From Clostridia bacterium (lineage in GTDB: Bacteria > Bacillota > Clostridia > Lachnospirales > WQUN01), in contig BNUF01000002.1 in the NCBI GenBank assembly GCA_025997155.1, forward strand, positions 1 through 59,523: 59,523 bases of DNA. Direction: 5' to 3'. The position numbers were made by a program, and so were the translations under genes. The first letter of the stretch is position 1. Each line of letters begins with the position of its first letter. The notes under the pieces were generated by a model. It worked only from the letters and a program-made list of their open reading frames with translations, was not told the origin of the DNA and did not search any database. Shown here one piece after another: positions 1-9,131 of the stretch.

Positions 1-117
1 AAAAACAAATCCCCGCAGGTGTACGCCGTCACCGAAAGTTCAGGGAACGCCGCAACGTCCACCCCCGCGTCCTCCGCCCTAAAAATTTCCGCGATAATTT
101 CCTCCGCGTTGTAGGAG
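1..117 (-). pseudogene. nadE: Inverted fragment of the N-terminal (nitrilase) domain of NAD+ synthase
   Basis: Read on the minus strand, this stretch encodes a peptide containing YNAEEIIAEIF, FPELSVTAYTCGDLF and the preceding ADCS. This is the start of the glutaminase (CN-hydrolase) domain of glutamine-dependent NAD+ synthase, including the FPEL motif that carries the catalytic glutamate. The plus strand just downstream encodes the C-terminal synthase domain of the same enzyme, so the N-terminal piece is in the wrong orientation. The breakpoint lies somewhere around 105-135, where both strands read plausibly (ADCS on minus, VREIDI on plus). It lies at the contig edge, so an assembly or template-switch chimera is more likely than a real inversion. 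Confidence 0.7.
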
Positions 118-812
118 CAGTCCGCGAAATCGACATAAAACCCGCCTGTCTCCAGCATTTCAAGGACATAGGCGCGGACATAAACAAGCGCGACACGACA
201 TACGAAAACATACAGGCGCGGGAACGCACGCAAATTTTGATGGACATATCGAATCTCGAAAACGCGCTTGTAATCGGAACGGGCGACTTGTCGGAGATTG
301 CGCTGGGGTGGTCGACATATAACGGCGACCATATGTCAATGTACGCGGTTAACTGCGGGATACCAAAGACGCTTATAAAACATCTGGTTTCCTACATCGC
401 GGGACAATTCGGAAATTGCGAAAAAATACTCAGAGATATTTTGGACACGCCGATTAGCCCTGAACTGTTGCCGCCCGACGAAACGGGCAAGATTGAGCAG
501 AAGACGGAAGAAATTATAGGAGCGTATGAATTGCACGATTTTTTCTTATACTATGGGATAAGGTACGGTATGCCGCCGAAAAAGGTTGTGTATATCGCGG
601 AACACGCTTTCAGGGGCAAATACGAGAAGTCCGAGATTATAAAGTGGCTGAAGGTATTTTACAAGAGGTTTTTTACGCAGCAGTACAAACGGTCGTGTAT
701 CCCCGACGGTCCGAAAGTCGGGACTGTCGCCCTCTCGCCTCGGGGAGACTGGCGTATGCCAAGCGACGCGGCGTACAACGCGTGGATTAACGAATTAGAG
801 GATTTAGAATGA
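118..812 (+). CDS. nadE: Glutamine-dependent NAD+ synthase, C-terminal part (5' truncated)
   Basis: This is the synthetase (ATP pyrophosphatase) half of NadE, which amidates deamido-NAD+ to NAD+ with ammonia passed from the N-terminal glutaminase domain. The open frame runs in from about position 118 with VREIDIK and QHFKDIG, then the family-typical YENIQARERTQILMD, GTGDLSEIALGWSTYNGD and a C-terminus with the usual PRGDWRMPSDAAYNAWI. About 230 residues of a normal ~640 are present. The TTG at 237 and ATG at 240 are internal codons, not starts. The PP-loop region and the rest of the enzyme are missing because the sequence switches to an inverted fragment at the contig end. Its stop overlaps the following ABC ATPase start by 4 nt. 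Confidence 0.9.
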
Positions 813-1477
813 TTAAGGCGGAAAATATTACCAAAAAATATGGAGCTACAAAAGTTCTTAATGACATTAGTTTTAATATACAAAAAGGCGAATGTGTTTG
901 TATAATCGGACGCAACGGGTGCGGAAAGTCCACGCTGCTTAATATTGTCGCGGGGATTACCCGCGCCGACTCGGGGAGCGTTTCTGTTTCCGAAAAAATC
1001 GGCTACGCCCCGCAGGACGACATACTTTTCGCGGATTTGTCGGTTTCGGATAATTTGAAATTTTGGGCGGCGGCGTCGGGCAACAAAGTCGACAAAACCG
1101 TTACCCAAAATCTCGGGTTGTCGGAGTTTTTGCGAAAACGGGTGAAAACGCTTTCGGGAGGAATGAGGCGGCGCGTGTCCGTCGCAATCAGCGTCCTCGC
1201 GAATCCGGAGGTGCTTATTCTGGACGAGCCTTTTGCGGGGCTGGATATTTTTTACAAAAAAGAACTTTCGGCGTATATCCGCCAACTGAACGAGTCGGGC
1301 AAGACCATAATCTACACAAGCCACTCCTATGATGAGATTGAGGGGACGGCGGGGCGGCTTTTGCTTATCAAAAACGGCGGAATTGCGGCTGATTGCGGCA
1401 CAGAAAATATGGACATAAACCGAATTATGAATATGGGGAGCAGTGACGATGGAGGAATTTTCAAACAGACCCGCTAG
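809..1477 (+). CDS. ABC transporter ATP-binding protein
   Basis: A 222-residue nucleotide-binding subunit of an ABC-2-type exporter. Visible motifs are Walker A GRNGCGKST (~35-43), signature LSGGM (~115-119), Walker B VLILDEP (~135-141) and the H-loop TSHS (~171). Its ATG overlaps the nadE stop (ATGA). The next gene begins inside its 3' end, so the four genes 809-5103 look translationally coupled. The two downstream membrane proteins are the likely permease partners. The substrate cannot be read from the sequence. The family includes drug, bacteriocin and Na+ exporters. Confidence 0.93.
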   Translation: MIKAENITKKYGATKVLNDISFNIQKGECVCIIGRNGCGKSTLLNIVAGITRADSGSVSVSEKIGYAPQDDILFADLSVSDNLKFWAAASGNKVDKTVTQNLGLSEFLRKRVKTLSGGMRRRVSVAISVLANPEVLILDEPFAGLDIFYKKELSAYIRQLNESGKTIIYTSHSYDEIEGTAGRLLLIKNGGIAADCGTENMDINRIMNMGSSDDGGIFKQTR

Positions 1478-2918
1478 CAATAAACCTGTACAGAAAAAAA
1501 AGATAACAAAGAAGAATCTGATTATAGCGGCGTTGATTTTTGCCGTTGCTGCGGCGGTTTTGCTGTTCGCCTTTCGCGGGACTATTATGAAACACGTAAA
1601 CCCGAAGGCGTATCTGGCGGAATCTCTGCTTAGAACAAAAAACGCGATGACGGCGGACACGCTTAAACTTCCGCAGATTGACGCGCTGCTTGACAATCCG
1701 CATAAGGCGGCGTTTACCGTGTCGCTCAAGGATTATCAGTCGGGGACTATGGACGAGATAACCGCGAATAACGTGTCTTTCGCGAAAATGATAACGGTGT
1801 CGGGCAACAGCGTCGTCGACCCGCAGAACCGAAAACTCAAAAGTAAAATCAGTTTGTCCAGGCTTGTGGATTTGGGGCTGTTTTTTTCTGACGATTTGTA
1901 TTATGTAAGGTGTGACCAAATATATGACAAGGCGATTTCGTTTACGCCGATTTCTTTTGCGGACGATTTTAACAACAGTTGGTACGCAAAGGAATTAAAC
2001 GTACAGATTCCGCGCTGGCTTAGCATAAAAGACGATATTAACGACGAACTGTTTCGCGCGGATTATACGGCGCGGCACAACGAGGCGCTTCGCATAAAAG
2101 AGGAGGCGGCGCAAAAAAATATGCGGTTTCTCATTGACGAGGGCAAGGTGTCTTACGCCAACGAAGACGGGACGGACGTTATCACCGTGGAAAACGACAA
2201 AGGAAGTCTGTCGTCAATCCGTGATTTTTACGCGGACAAAATCAATGACAATATCTTCACCAAAAATTTTTACGCGAAACTAGATAGGTATGGTATCCCG
2301 CACGACAAATTGTATGATACTGATTTCGGCGACTTGCTTAAAGAACTTGCGGCGTCCGATTCGACGACTAAGTATTATATACACAAAGGCATTATACACC
2401 GCGTGGTGTTTACTTCGGGCGATGTGCGTATCGATGTGGGTTTGTTCGGCGTTAACAGCGCGGCGGCGGTTGACGTTATGGTTACGACAAAAAACAGGAC
2501 GATACTCGTCAGAAATGATACTAACGGTTCGGACAAAACTCACCTTGCCGATACGTTTTCTTTAAACATTTCAAAAGATAAGGTCGCGGAGCTGGATTTG
2601 ACATTTTCGGTTAAATGGGCGAAAAACGACGAACTCGCGGTAACTCTAGGCCTCACCGACGCGGACGCTCCCGACGGTTTTACCGCCTCCTTAAACGGAA
2701 AGCTCACCGAGGACGAAAAGGGCGTGAAACTCGAAAACGCGAATCTGTCGGCTGGCTTGGGGGTTTCCGAATCCGTCACGCTTAGGGTGGGCGGAAGTCT
2801 CGCCCCCTCCGACGAGGAAATTTCCGCCGATACGGACGTTGTGCCTATGTATAAGCTTTCGATTCTGGACTATTTGGAAATGGGAGCTAAAATCAACAAA
2901 ATGTTAGGTTCGGATTAA
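1449..2918 (+). CDS. Membrane-anchored extracytoplasmic protein of the ABC operon
   Basis: A protein of about 489 residues with a short basic cytoplasmic N-terminus (KKKITKK), one hydrophobic segment (~residues 25-43, NLIIAALIFAVAAAVLLFAF) and a long soluble outside domain of mixed beta character. I do not recognise a catalytic motif; it faintly resembles Clostridial DUF6583-type proteins, but this is not certain. The ATG at 1449 is preferred because GGGGAG ends 8 nt before it; the GTG at 1443 is too close. The gene overlaps the 3' end of the ATPase gene and its last base is the first of the next start codon (TAATG), so it is probably a stoichiometric partner or substrate-handling subunit of the exporter. 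Confidence 0.8.
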   Translation: MEEFSNRPASNKPVQKKKITKKNLIIAALIFAVAAAVLLFAFRGTIMKHVNPKAYLAESLLRTKNAMTADTLKLPQIDALLDNPHKAAFTVSLKDYQSGTMDEITANNVSFAKMITVSGNSVVDPQNRKLKSKISLSRLVDLGLFFSDDLYYVRCDQIYDKAISFTPISFADDFNNSWYAKELNVQIPRWLSIKDDINDELFRADYTARHNEALRIKEEAAQKNMRFLIDEGKVSYANEDGTDVITVENDKGSLSSIRDFYADKINDNIFTKNFYAKLDRYGIPHDKLYDTDFGDLLKELAASDSTTKYYIHKGIIHRVVFTSGDVRIDVGLFGVNSAAAVDVMVTTKNRTILVRNDTNGSDKTHLADTFSLNISKDKVAELDLTFSVKWAKNDELAVTLGLTDADAPDGFTASLNGKLTEDEKGVKLENANLSAGLGVSESVTLRVGGSLAPSDEEISADTDVVPMYKLSILDYLEMGAKINKMLGSD

Positions 2919-4081
2919 TGAACGTTTTCGCGGCGTTTTTGAAAATCGTTCTGCGCAAGCCGCGTTTCGCGCTGTTTTTGCTGACGGCGGCGGCTCTTAC
3001 GCTGTTCGCCTCCTTGGTCGGGAGCGGCGAACTCTACACCTCGCGGCTTACGGACAGCATAGACGTTTTGGTCGTTGACGGCGACAAAACGACGGAAACA
3101 CAAATGATGACCGCTGTGCTTGAAGATTACAGCGGCATAATGAACATAAGAACGCTCGAAACGGAACAAGAGGCGCGGGACGAGATTCTTAAAAACAACG
3201 CGGCGGCGGCTCTGCTCCTCCCGAAAGGATTTTCGGACGGAATCAAAAACGGCGCGAACATACCCTTCAAGGTATTGCTGAACGAGAAACAACCCGTCAA
3301 AATGACTTTGCTGAAATATTTTTCGTTCGCGTTCGCGGATATGCTGGCGGCGGCGCAATCGGGGGTGTACGCCTCTTTGGATTATGTAAAAGGCAGCGAG
3401 CCGGCGGAATTCGACACAATGTTCAACGTTATAAATATGCGGTTTCTTTCGCTCGTTATAAACCGCGCCGATATGTTTTATGTCACGGAGGTTTCGCCGA
3501 CTGACAGTATCAGCGTCGCCGCGCATTACGCCGTTTCGTTTTGGATATTCCTGAACGTCGCGGGGATTATCCTTTTTGCGGATATCGTTTCGGGGAATTT
3601 CAGCCGCCGCGTGATAGTGTCGCTTAAATTGTCGGGGTTTGGCGCGTTTAAATTCGCGGCGGGGCTTACGGCGGGGTTTTTCGCGCTGTTTTTCGCGGCG
3701 AATTTTGCCGCGGCGTTTATCGTGCTTAAAGGTATGCCTGTTTATGTTTTAGTCGTGCTGTTAGTATCTTCGTTCGCGCTGTCCGCCCTTGCCTCGTTTA
3801 TTTTATTATTATTCAAGAATCCTCAGGCGGCAAGTGTCGCGGCGACTGTTTTGGCGGGGCTTGGGTTGTTTCTGTCGGGAGGAATAATCCCTCGGGAATT
3901 TTTGGCGAATAGTTTAGCGCGGCTGTCCCCCTTTACAATAAATTACTATATTTACAATTTAAGTATTTTGGGAAAAACAGATATAACCCAGTCGCTCATA
4001 ATAATACTAATCGGCGGGTTGTTTTTTTCACTTACTGTGCTTGTGGTGCGGAGTATTCAAAAAGGCGGTATCTGCCGATGA
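2918..4081 (+). CDS. ABC-2 type permease, first
   Basis: A 387-residue integral membrane protein with one N-terminal transmembrane helix (~12-33), an extracytoplasmic domain of ~170 residues, then about five clustered helices from ~residue 205 (WIFLNVAGIILFADIV) to the C-terminus. This is the topology of the ABC-2 / YhgE-like permease family, where the large outside loop follows the first helix. Its stop overlaps the next ATG by 4 nt. It presumably forms a heterodimer with the second permease and is driven by the ATPase encoded at 809. Confidence 0.85.
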   Translation: MNVFAAFLKIVLRKPRFALFLLTAAALTLFASLVGSGELYTSRLTDSIDVLVVDGDKTTETQMMTAVLEDYSGIMNIRTLETEQEARDEILKNNAAAALLLPKGFSDGIKNGANIPFKVLLNEKQPVKMTLLKYFSFAFADMLAAAQSGVYASLDYVKGSEPAEFDTMFNVINMRFLSLVINRADMFYVTEVSPTDSISVAAHYAVSFWIFLNVAGIILFADIVSGNFSRRVIVSLKLSGFGAFKFAAGLTAGFFALFFAANFAAAFIVLKGMPVYVLVVLLVSSFALSALASFILLLFKNPQAASVAATVLAGLGLFLSGGIIPREFLANSLARLSPFTINYYIYNLSILGKTDITQSLIIILIGGLFFSLTVLVVRSIQKGGICR

Positions 4082-5103
4082 GATTTTTCGCTGTAAGTTT
4101 TTGGATAAATTTCAAAAGAATACTTTTTTCACCGTTGTTCGTTTCGGCGGCGTTCGTGCTTTTCGCAACTCTTTTTATAATGTCGAAAACAATACACAAT
4201 GATATACTGACTGTGAATATAGGTTTTTTTGCGGAGAATAATAATTCTGCGGGTAACAAAATTGCGGATACTCTGGCGCGTAACGACATAGGCGTAACCT
4301 TGTCAAAATTTGACGACAAAGAACATATGATAAAACTGGTGAAACAGCGCAAACTTGAGTGCGCCTATGTCGTTAAAGACACGGCGGATTTGGACGGCAT
4401 ACTGGAAGTAATCCGCACGGAATACTCCGCCGCGACTCCGTTAATCAACGAAATGGCGTTTGCGGCGGTTCTTAAGGCGTTCGCGGCGGAGATTTCGGCG
4501 AAAACCACGGCGGACGCGCTGCACGCGGACTACGGTGTTCTTCTCCCAAAGTTTACGGAGTCCATACAGACCTACTACGCCAACGATATTTTCCTTTCGC
4601 CCGAATTTATCCCGCAAAACGCACCCGAAAAAAACGCCGACATTTGGAATTTGCGCCTGTTTCACGGGGTGTGGCTTACGATTTTGTTCGTTTTGTCATA
4701 TTTTCTCATACCCGTCTTTGCGGAGGGTAAAAATCGGACGGCGTTTTTTCGGCAAAATGCCTATCTGTACCATATCGGGCAATACGCCGCGTCTGTTATA
4801 GCTCTTATGCTCCTTAACCTATGCGCGTTGTTGATTTTGTATAAATTTACCAGCGGAGTAATCGTAAATTTGCGTATGGAATTTTTTGGTATTTTGGTGT
4901 ATACTTTATGTACGCAACTTATCGCGCAGATTTTCGCCGTGATTTTGCCTAACGGAGAAATTTTGTTCTCGTGGTTCATATTTATACTTGTTTTTCAGGT
5001 GCTTTTCGGAAACGTTTTCTTTGACTTGTCAGAGGTTTGGGCTGATTTTAAGGTTTTGCCGTCAAGCTATTATATGGATTTTCTACTACACGGAGGGTTT
5101 TGA
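4078..5103 (+). CDS. ABC-2 type permease, second
   Basis: A 341-residue membrane protein with the same plan as its neighbour: an N-terminal helix (~15-35), an extracytoplasmic domain to ~residue 195, then a cluster of helices (LTILFVLSYFLIPVFA and others). It shows no obvious sequence identity to the first permease but has equivalent topology, consistent with a heterodimeric exporter. It starts at ATG in an ATGA overlap. Its TGA stop is directly followed by the pth ATG, so pth and mfd may be read from the same transcript. Confidence 0.83.
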   Translation: MRFFAVSFWINFKRILFSPLFVSAAFVLFATLFIMSKTIHNDILTVNIGFFAENNNSAGNKIADTLARNDIGVTLSKFDDKEHMIKLVKQRKLECAYVVKDTADLDGILEVIRTEYSAATPLINEMAFAAVLKAFAAEISAKTTADALHADYGVLLPKFTESIQTYYANDIFLSPEFIPQNAPEKNADIWNLRLFHGVWLTILFVLSYFLIPVFAEGKNRTAFFRQNAYLYHIGQYAASVIALMLLNLCALLILYKFTSGVIVNLRMEFFGILVYTLCTQLIAQIFAVILPNGEILFSWFIFILVFQVLFGNVFFDLSEVWADFKVLPSSYYMDFLLHGGF

Positions 5104-5676
5104 ATGATACTGATTGCGGGACTCGGGAATCCCGAAAAAGAATACGGCACAACGCGCCACAACGCGGGTTTTATGGCAATCAATCAACTTTCCCATACTC
5201 ACGGAATAGATATAACAAAAACCAAATTCCGCGCCGAACTCGGGAGCGGGAAAATCGCGGACGAAAAGGTCGTCCTGCTGAAACCGCAAACTTATATGAA
5301 CCTAAGCGGGGAGAGTATCCGCGAGTGTATGGAGTATTACAAGCTATCTCCTTCCGAACTTATAGTATTGTTTGACGATTGCGATTTGGACATTGGCGCG
5401 GTGCGGGTGCGAAAAACAGGCTCGGGCGGCGGTCACAACGGAATGAAAAACATTATATACCAGCTTGAAACGATGGATTTTACGAGGGTGCGTATAGGAA
5501 TCGGGAAAAAGCCGCCCCGCTATGTCCTTGCGGATTACGTTCTTGGGCGTTTCGCCGAGGAGGAGCGGGAGGGGATAATTCAGGGAATCGAAACCGCCGC
5601 GTCCGCCGTCTCCGACATAATAGCCCGCGGTGCGGATTACGCAATGAATCATTACAACAAAACTAATAGTAGGTGA
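5104..5676 (+). CDS. pth: Peptidyl-tRNA hydrolase
   Basis: Releases tRNA from prematurely dissociated peptidyl-tRNA. The 190-residue length is typical. Family motifs are GLGNPEKEYGTTRHNAGF with the catalytic His at residue ~19, YMNLSGES (~62-69), FDDCDL with the catalytic Asp (~93) and GGGHNGMKN (~110-118). The start ATG abuts the upstream permease stop. The stop overlaps the GTG of mfd by 4 nt, matching the common pth-mfd pairing in Firmicutes. Confidence 0.97.
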   Translation: MILIAGLGNPEKEYGTTRHNAGFMAINQLSHTHGIDITKTKFRAELGSGKIADEKVVLLKPQTYMNLSGESIRECMEYYKLSPSELIVLFDDCDLDIGAVRVRKTGSGGGHNGMKNIIYQLETMDFTRVRIGIGKKPPRYVLADYVLGRFAEEEREGIIQGIETAASAVSDIIARGADYAMNHYNKTNSR

Positions 5677-8600
5677 ACGACATAAACGCGCTGATAAAAC
5701 CGCTTAAGGAACTTTATTCATTTAACAACTTGTGCGACGCCGTGTCGAGGGAGCAAACGCCCGTGATTGCGGCGGGGGTATTCGGCTCGGCAAAAAATCA
5801 TATCCTCTGGGGCGTACAACAAGTAACCGACAAGATTGTGCTTGTTGTGACACATTCCGAACTTGTGGCGAAGGAAATTTATAACGATTTGTCGTATTTT
5901 TATGACGACAAAGAACTGAAGTATTTTCCGTCAAAAGATATTATCTTCTATAACGCCGACGTGCGAAGCGGCGAAATCACTAAACAAAGGTTCAACGCCC
6001 TGAGTTCTTTGCTCAAGGGGGAGTGCCGCGTTCTTGTGGTGTCGGACGAAGCTTTGTCAAACAGGCTCACTCCGCGAAATATCTTTGAGGAGTATATTTT
6101 GCGTTACAAGGTCGGGGATACCGTGATTTTGGCGGATATTACCAAAAAGCTGACGGAAATGGGTTACTCCTTCGCCCACGACGGAGTGATAAGCGGAGCG
6201 GGGCAGTACAGCGTCCGCGGGGGTATTTTGGACATTGCCACACCCCTTGACACGGCGTTTCGCGTGGAATTTTTCGGCGACGAGATAGATTCTATCCGTC
6301 TTCTTGATATGAAAACTCAACGTTCGGCGGAGAATTTGCGGGAGGCGGAGATTTACCCCGCCGCCGATTTGGTCTGCGACGAAAACACGCTAAAATCCGC
6401 GTACAAAAAGATACAAAAACTATACGAGCATAGAAAAAGCATACTTAAAAAAGAAGAGCTGCGTAACTTTGAGTATGATTTTCGCGATACCTTAGAAAAT
6501 TTGCCGAAAAATCTGGATAGATTTGCCAATTTTTTATACGGCGATATAAATTTGCTCGATTATTTGCCCGAAAATTCCGCGATATTCCTTGACGAGCTCC
6601 CGAAAATCGAGAATCATATGGAAAATGTACTTTACGAGTTTACGGAAAGTATCGAAAACCGTGTGCAAAAAGGCTATATGCTCCCCGAACAAACCGCCAT
6701 TATTATACCCTACGATAAAATATCCCAAAATTTCACAAAATTTCCGACGGTGATATTTTTGCAAAATTTGTCAGAAATTTCAATGCCCGTGCGTGACATC
6801 TTTACTTTTTCTATAAAATCGGCGGGAATTACGCGCCAGTTATCGACAATTTTCGAGGAGGTAAAGTCGATTTCGGCGAAAAACAGCGTCGTAATCCTTG
6901 CGGGGGCGTACTCTCGCGGGGAGGCGTTTCACAAGGAAATGCTTAGCGCGGCGATTCCGGCGCGGTTTATCTCCGACTTGACAGAGGACACCGAAATATG
7001 TAAAAATTCGGTGGTCGTCTCAAAAGGCAGTCTGCAAAGCGGGTTTTCCTACGGCGATTTTACGCTAATCACGCAAAAGGACATTTTCGGCACACAGAAG
7101 AAAAAGCCGCGCAAAACCCGCTCTGACAAGGGGCGTATCGAGAGTTTTCTCGACCTCGAGACGGGGGATTATGTCGTTCACGATAGCCACGGAATCGGCG
7201 TTTATCGCGGCATCGAAAAAATCGAGGTTGACGGAATCGGCAAGGACTATATGCGGCTTGAATACGCGGACGGCGGCGTCGTCTATGTCGCGGCGAACTC
7301 CGCCGACAGCGTCGGCAAGTATATCGGCGGCGGCGAACCGAAAGTAAGCAGGCTCGGCGGCGCGGACTGGTTCAAGGCGAAACAGCGCACGACGGCGGCG
7401 ATTAAAGAACTCGCGGAGGAGCTTGTGTCGCTTTACGCGAAACGGCAGGAGGAGAAAGGGTACGCATACGGCGCGGACTCGGTATGGCAAAAAGAATTCG
7501 AGGACACTTTCCCCTTTGAGGAAACGGACGACCAACTCCGCTCAATCGAGGAAGTCAAGGCGGATATGGAGCTGGGACGCGTTATGGACAGACTGCTTTG
7601 CGGCGACGTGGGCTACGGCAAAACCGAAGTAGCTATCCGCGCCGCCTTCAAGGCTGTCACGGACGGGAAGCAAGTCGCGTATCTCGTCCCGACGACGATT
7701 CTCGCCCAACAGCATTTCAAAACCTTTACACAGCGTATGGGGAATTTTCCCATACGGATAGACTTATTGTCGCGTTTTCGCACAAAAAAAGAACAGGACG
7801 AGAGCATAAAACTGATTAAAAAAGGCGTGTCGGATATCGTAATCGGCACGCACAGAATTTTGTCAAAAGACGTGCAGTTCAAGGATTTGGGGCTTATCAT
7901 CGTGGACGAGGAACAGCGTTTCGGCGTTTCCCACAAGGAGAAGTTGAAACGCCTCAAAACCAACGTTGACGTGCTGACGCTTACGGCGACGCCGATTCCG
8001 CGTACACTCCATATGAGCCTTACGGGCATACGGGATTTGAGCCTAATCGAAGAGCCGCCCGAACACCGCCGCCCAATCCAAACGTATGTTATGGAGTATA
8101 ACGAAGAGTTTGTGCGTGACGCAATCCACCGCGAACTTGCGCGGGGCGGGCAGGTGTACTATTTGCACAACCGCGTTGCGAACATTGACGAAACGGCGGC
8201 GCGGATACAGGCGCTTGTGCCCGCCGCGAACGTGGTTTCGGCACACGGGCAAATGGGCGAACGCGACCTTGAAAACATTATGAACGAGTTTATCGCGGGA
8301 GCGTCTAATGTGCTTGTTTGTACGACTATAATCGAAACGGGGCTTGACATAAGCAACGCGAACACGATAATCATCGACAACGCGGACTATTACGGGTTGT
8401 CCCAGCTTTATCAGCTGCGGGGGCGTGTGGGGCGTTCGGACAAGACGGCATACGCCTACTTAATGTACACAAAAAATAAAATCTTGAACGAAATCGCCGA
8501 AAAACGCCTGCAAACTATCAAGGAGTTTACAGAATTCGGCTCGGGTTTTAAAATCGCTATGCGCGACCTAGAAATTCGCGGCGCGGGCAATCTTTTCGGC

Positions 8601-9131
8601 GCGAAACAACACGGACATATGGACAGCGTGGGGTACGAGCTCTACTGCCGTATGTTAGACGACGCGGTACGCGAAATCAAGGGCGACAACACGGCGAAAC
8701 TCGAGACGACTATCGACATTAAGACGGACGCGTATATCCCAAATTTTTACATTTCAAACGAAAACGTCAAACTCGAAATTTATAAGAAAATCGCGGCAAT
8801 CAAGACGAAAGAGGACTTGTCGGAGATGCGCGACGAACTTATAGACCGTTTCGGGAACATTCCAAGAAGTGTTGACGGGCTGCTCGAAATCGCCATTTTA
8901 AAGGCGGCGGCGAACAAAAAGGGAATCGAAAGCATTTTGCAAAAAGGCAGGAATATTGTAATCCTTTTTGGCGTGGAGACGACTCCCGAAATGAAAGTCA
9001 ACATTATGACACTTTTGCAAAAATACAAAGGGACGTTTTTTTACACGGCTAAGCCAAAGGAACATTTGACGTATACTTATGGTGAAAACGTCGTCGTCAA
9101 GGATATTACGGCGTTTTTGGACGAAATATAG
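5673..9131 (+). CDS. mfd: Transcription-repair coupling factor
   Basis: An 1152-residue ATP-dependent translocase that removes stalled RNA polymerase and recruits UvrA to lesions. Domains in order are the UvrB-like N-terminal module (~1-350), the RNA-polymerase-interacting CarD-like domain (~485-560, GDYVVHDSHGIGVYRG), the RecG-like helicase with Walker A GDVGYGKT (~644-651), the DEEQ box (~744) and the TATPIPRT motif, and the C-terminal TRCF domain. It starts at GTG 5673 within GGTGA, coupled to pth. Full length and intact. Its last 26 nt overlap the convergent M23 gene. Confidence 0.97.
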   Translation: MNDINALIKPLKELYSFNNLCDAVSREQTPVIAAGVFGSAKNHILWGVQQVTDKIVLVVTHSELVAKEIYNDLSYFYDDKELKYFPSKDIIFYNADVRSGEITKQRFNALSSLLKGECRVLVVSDEALSNRLTPRNIFEEYILRYKVGDTVILADITKKLTEMGYSFAHDGVISGAGQYSVRGGILDIATPLDTAFRVEFFGDEIDSIRLLDMKTQRSAENLREAEIYPAADLVCDENTLKSAYKKIQKLYEHRKSILKKEELRNFEYDFRDTLENLPKNLDRFANFLYGDINLLDYLPENSAIFLDELPKIENHMENVLYEFTESIENRVQKGYMLPEQTAIIIPYDKISQNFTKFPTVIFLQNLSEISMPVRDIFTFSIKSAGITRQLSTIFEEVKSISAKNSVVILAGAYSRGEAFHKEMLSAAIPARFISDLTEDTEICKNSVVVSKGSLQSGFSYGDFTLITQKDIFGTQKKKPRKTRSDKGRIESFLDLETGDYVVHDSHGIGVYRGIEKIEVDGIGKDYMRLEYADGGVVYVAANSADSVGKYIGGGEPKVSRLGGADWFKAKQRTTAAIKELAEELVSLYAKRQEEKGYAYGADSVWQKEFEDTFPFEETDDQLRSIEEVKADMELGRVMDRLLCGDVGYGKTEVAIRAAFKAVTDGKQVAYLVPTTILAQQHFKTFTQRMGNFPIRIDLLSRFRTKKEQDESIKLIKKGVSDIVIGTHRILSKDVQFKDLGLIIVDEEQRFGVSHKEKLKRLKTNVDVLTLTATPIPRTLHMSLTGIRDLSLIEEPPEHRRPIQTYVMEYNEEFVRDAIHRELARGGQVYYLHNRVANIDETAARIQALVPAANVVSAHGQMGERDLENIMNEFIAGASNVLVCTTIIETGLDISNANTIIIDNADYYGLSQLYQLRGRVGRSDKTAYAYLMYTKNKILNEIAEKRLQTIKEFTEFGSGFKIAMRDLEIRGAGNLFGAKQHGHMDSVGYELYCRMLDDAVREIKGDNTAKLETTIDIKTDAYIPNFYISNENVKLEIYKKIAAIKTKEDLSEMRDELIDRFGNIPRSVDGLLEIAILKAAANKKGIESILQKGRNIVILFGVETTPEMKVNIMTLLQKYKGTFFYTAKPKEHLTYTYGENVVVKDITAFLDEI

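Noticed and set aside
659..1729. A 356-codon open frame on the minus strand across nadE and the ABC ATPase
   Set aside because: It is antisense to two clear genes and has no family motif or ribosome site; it arises from codon bias. The same holds for the long antisense frames at 12300-11713, 15275-14526, 27176-26427 and 50379-49333.
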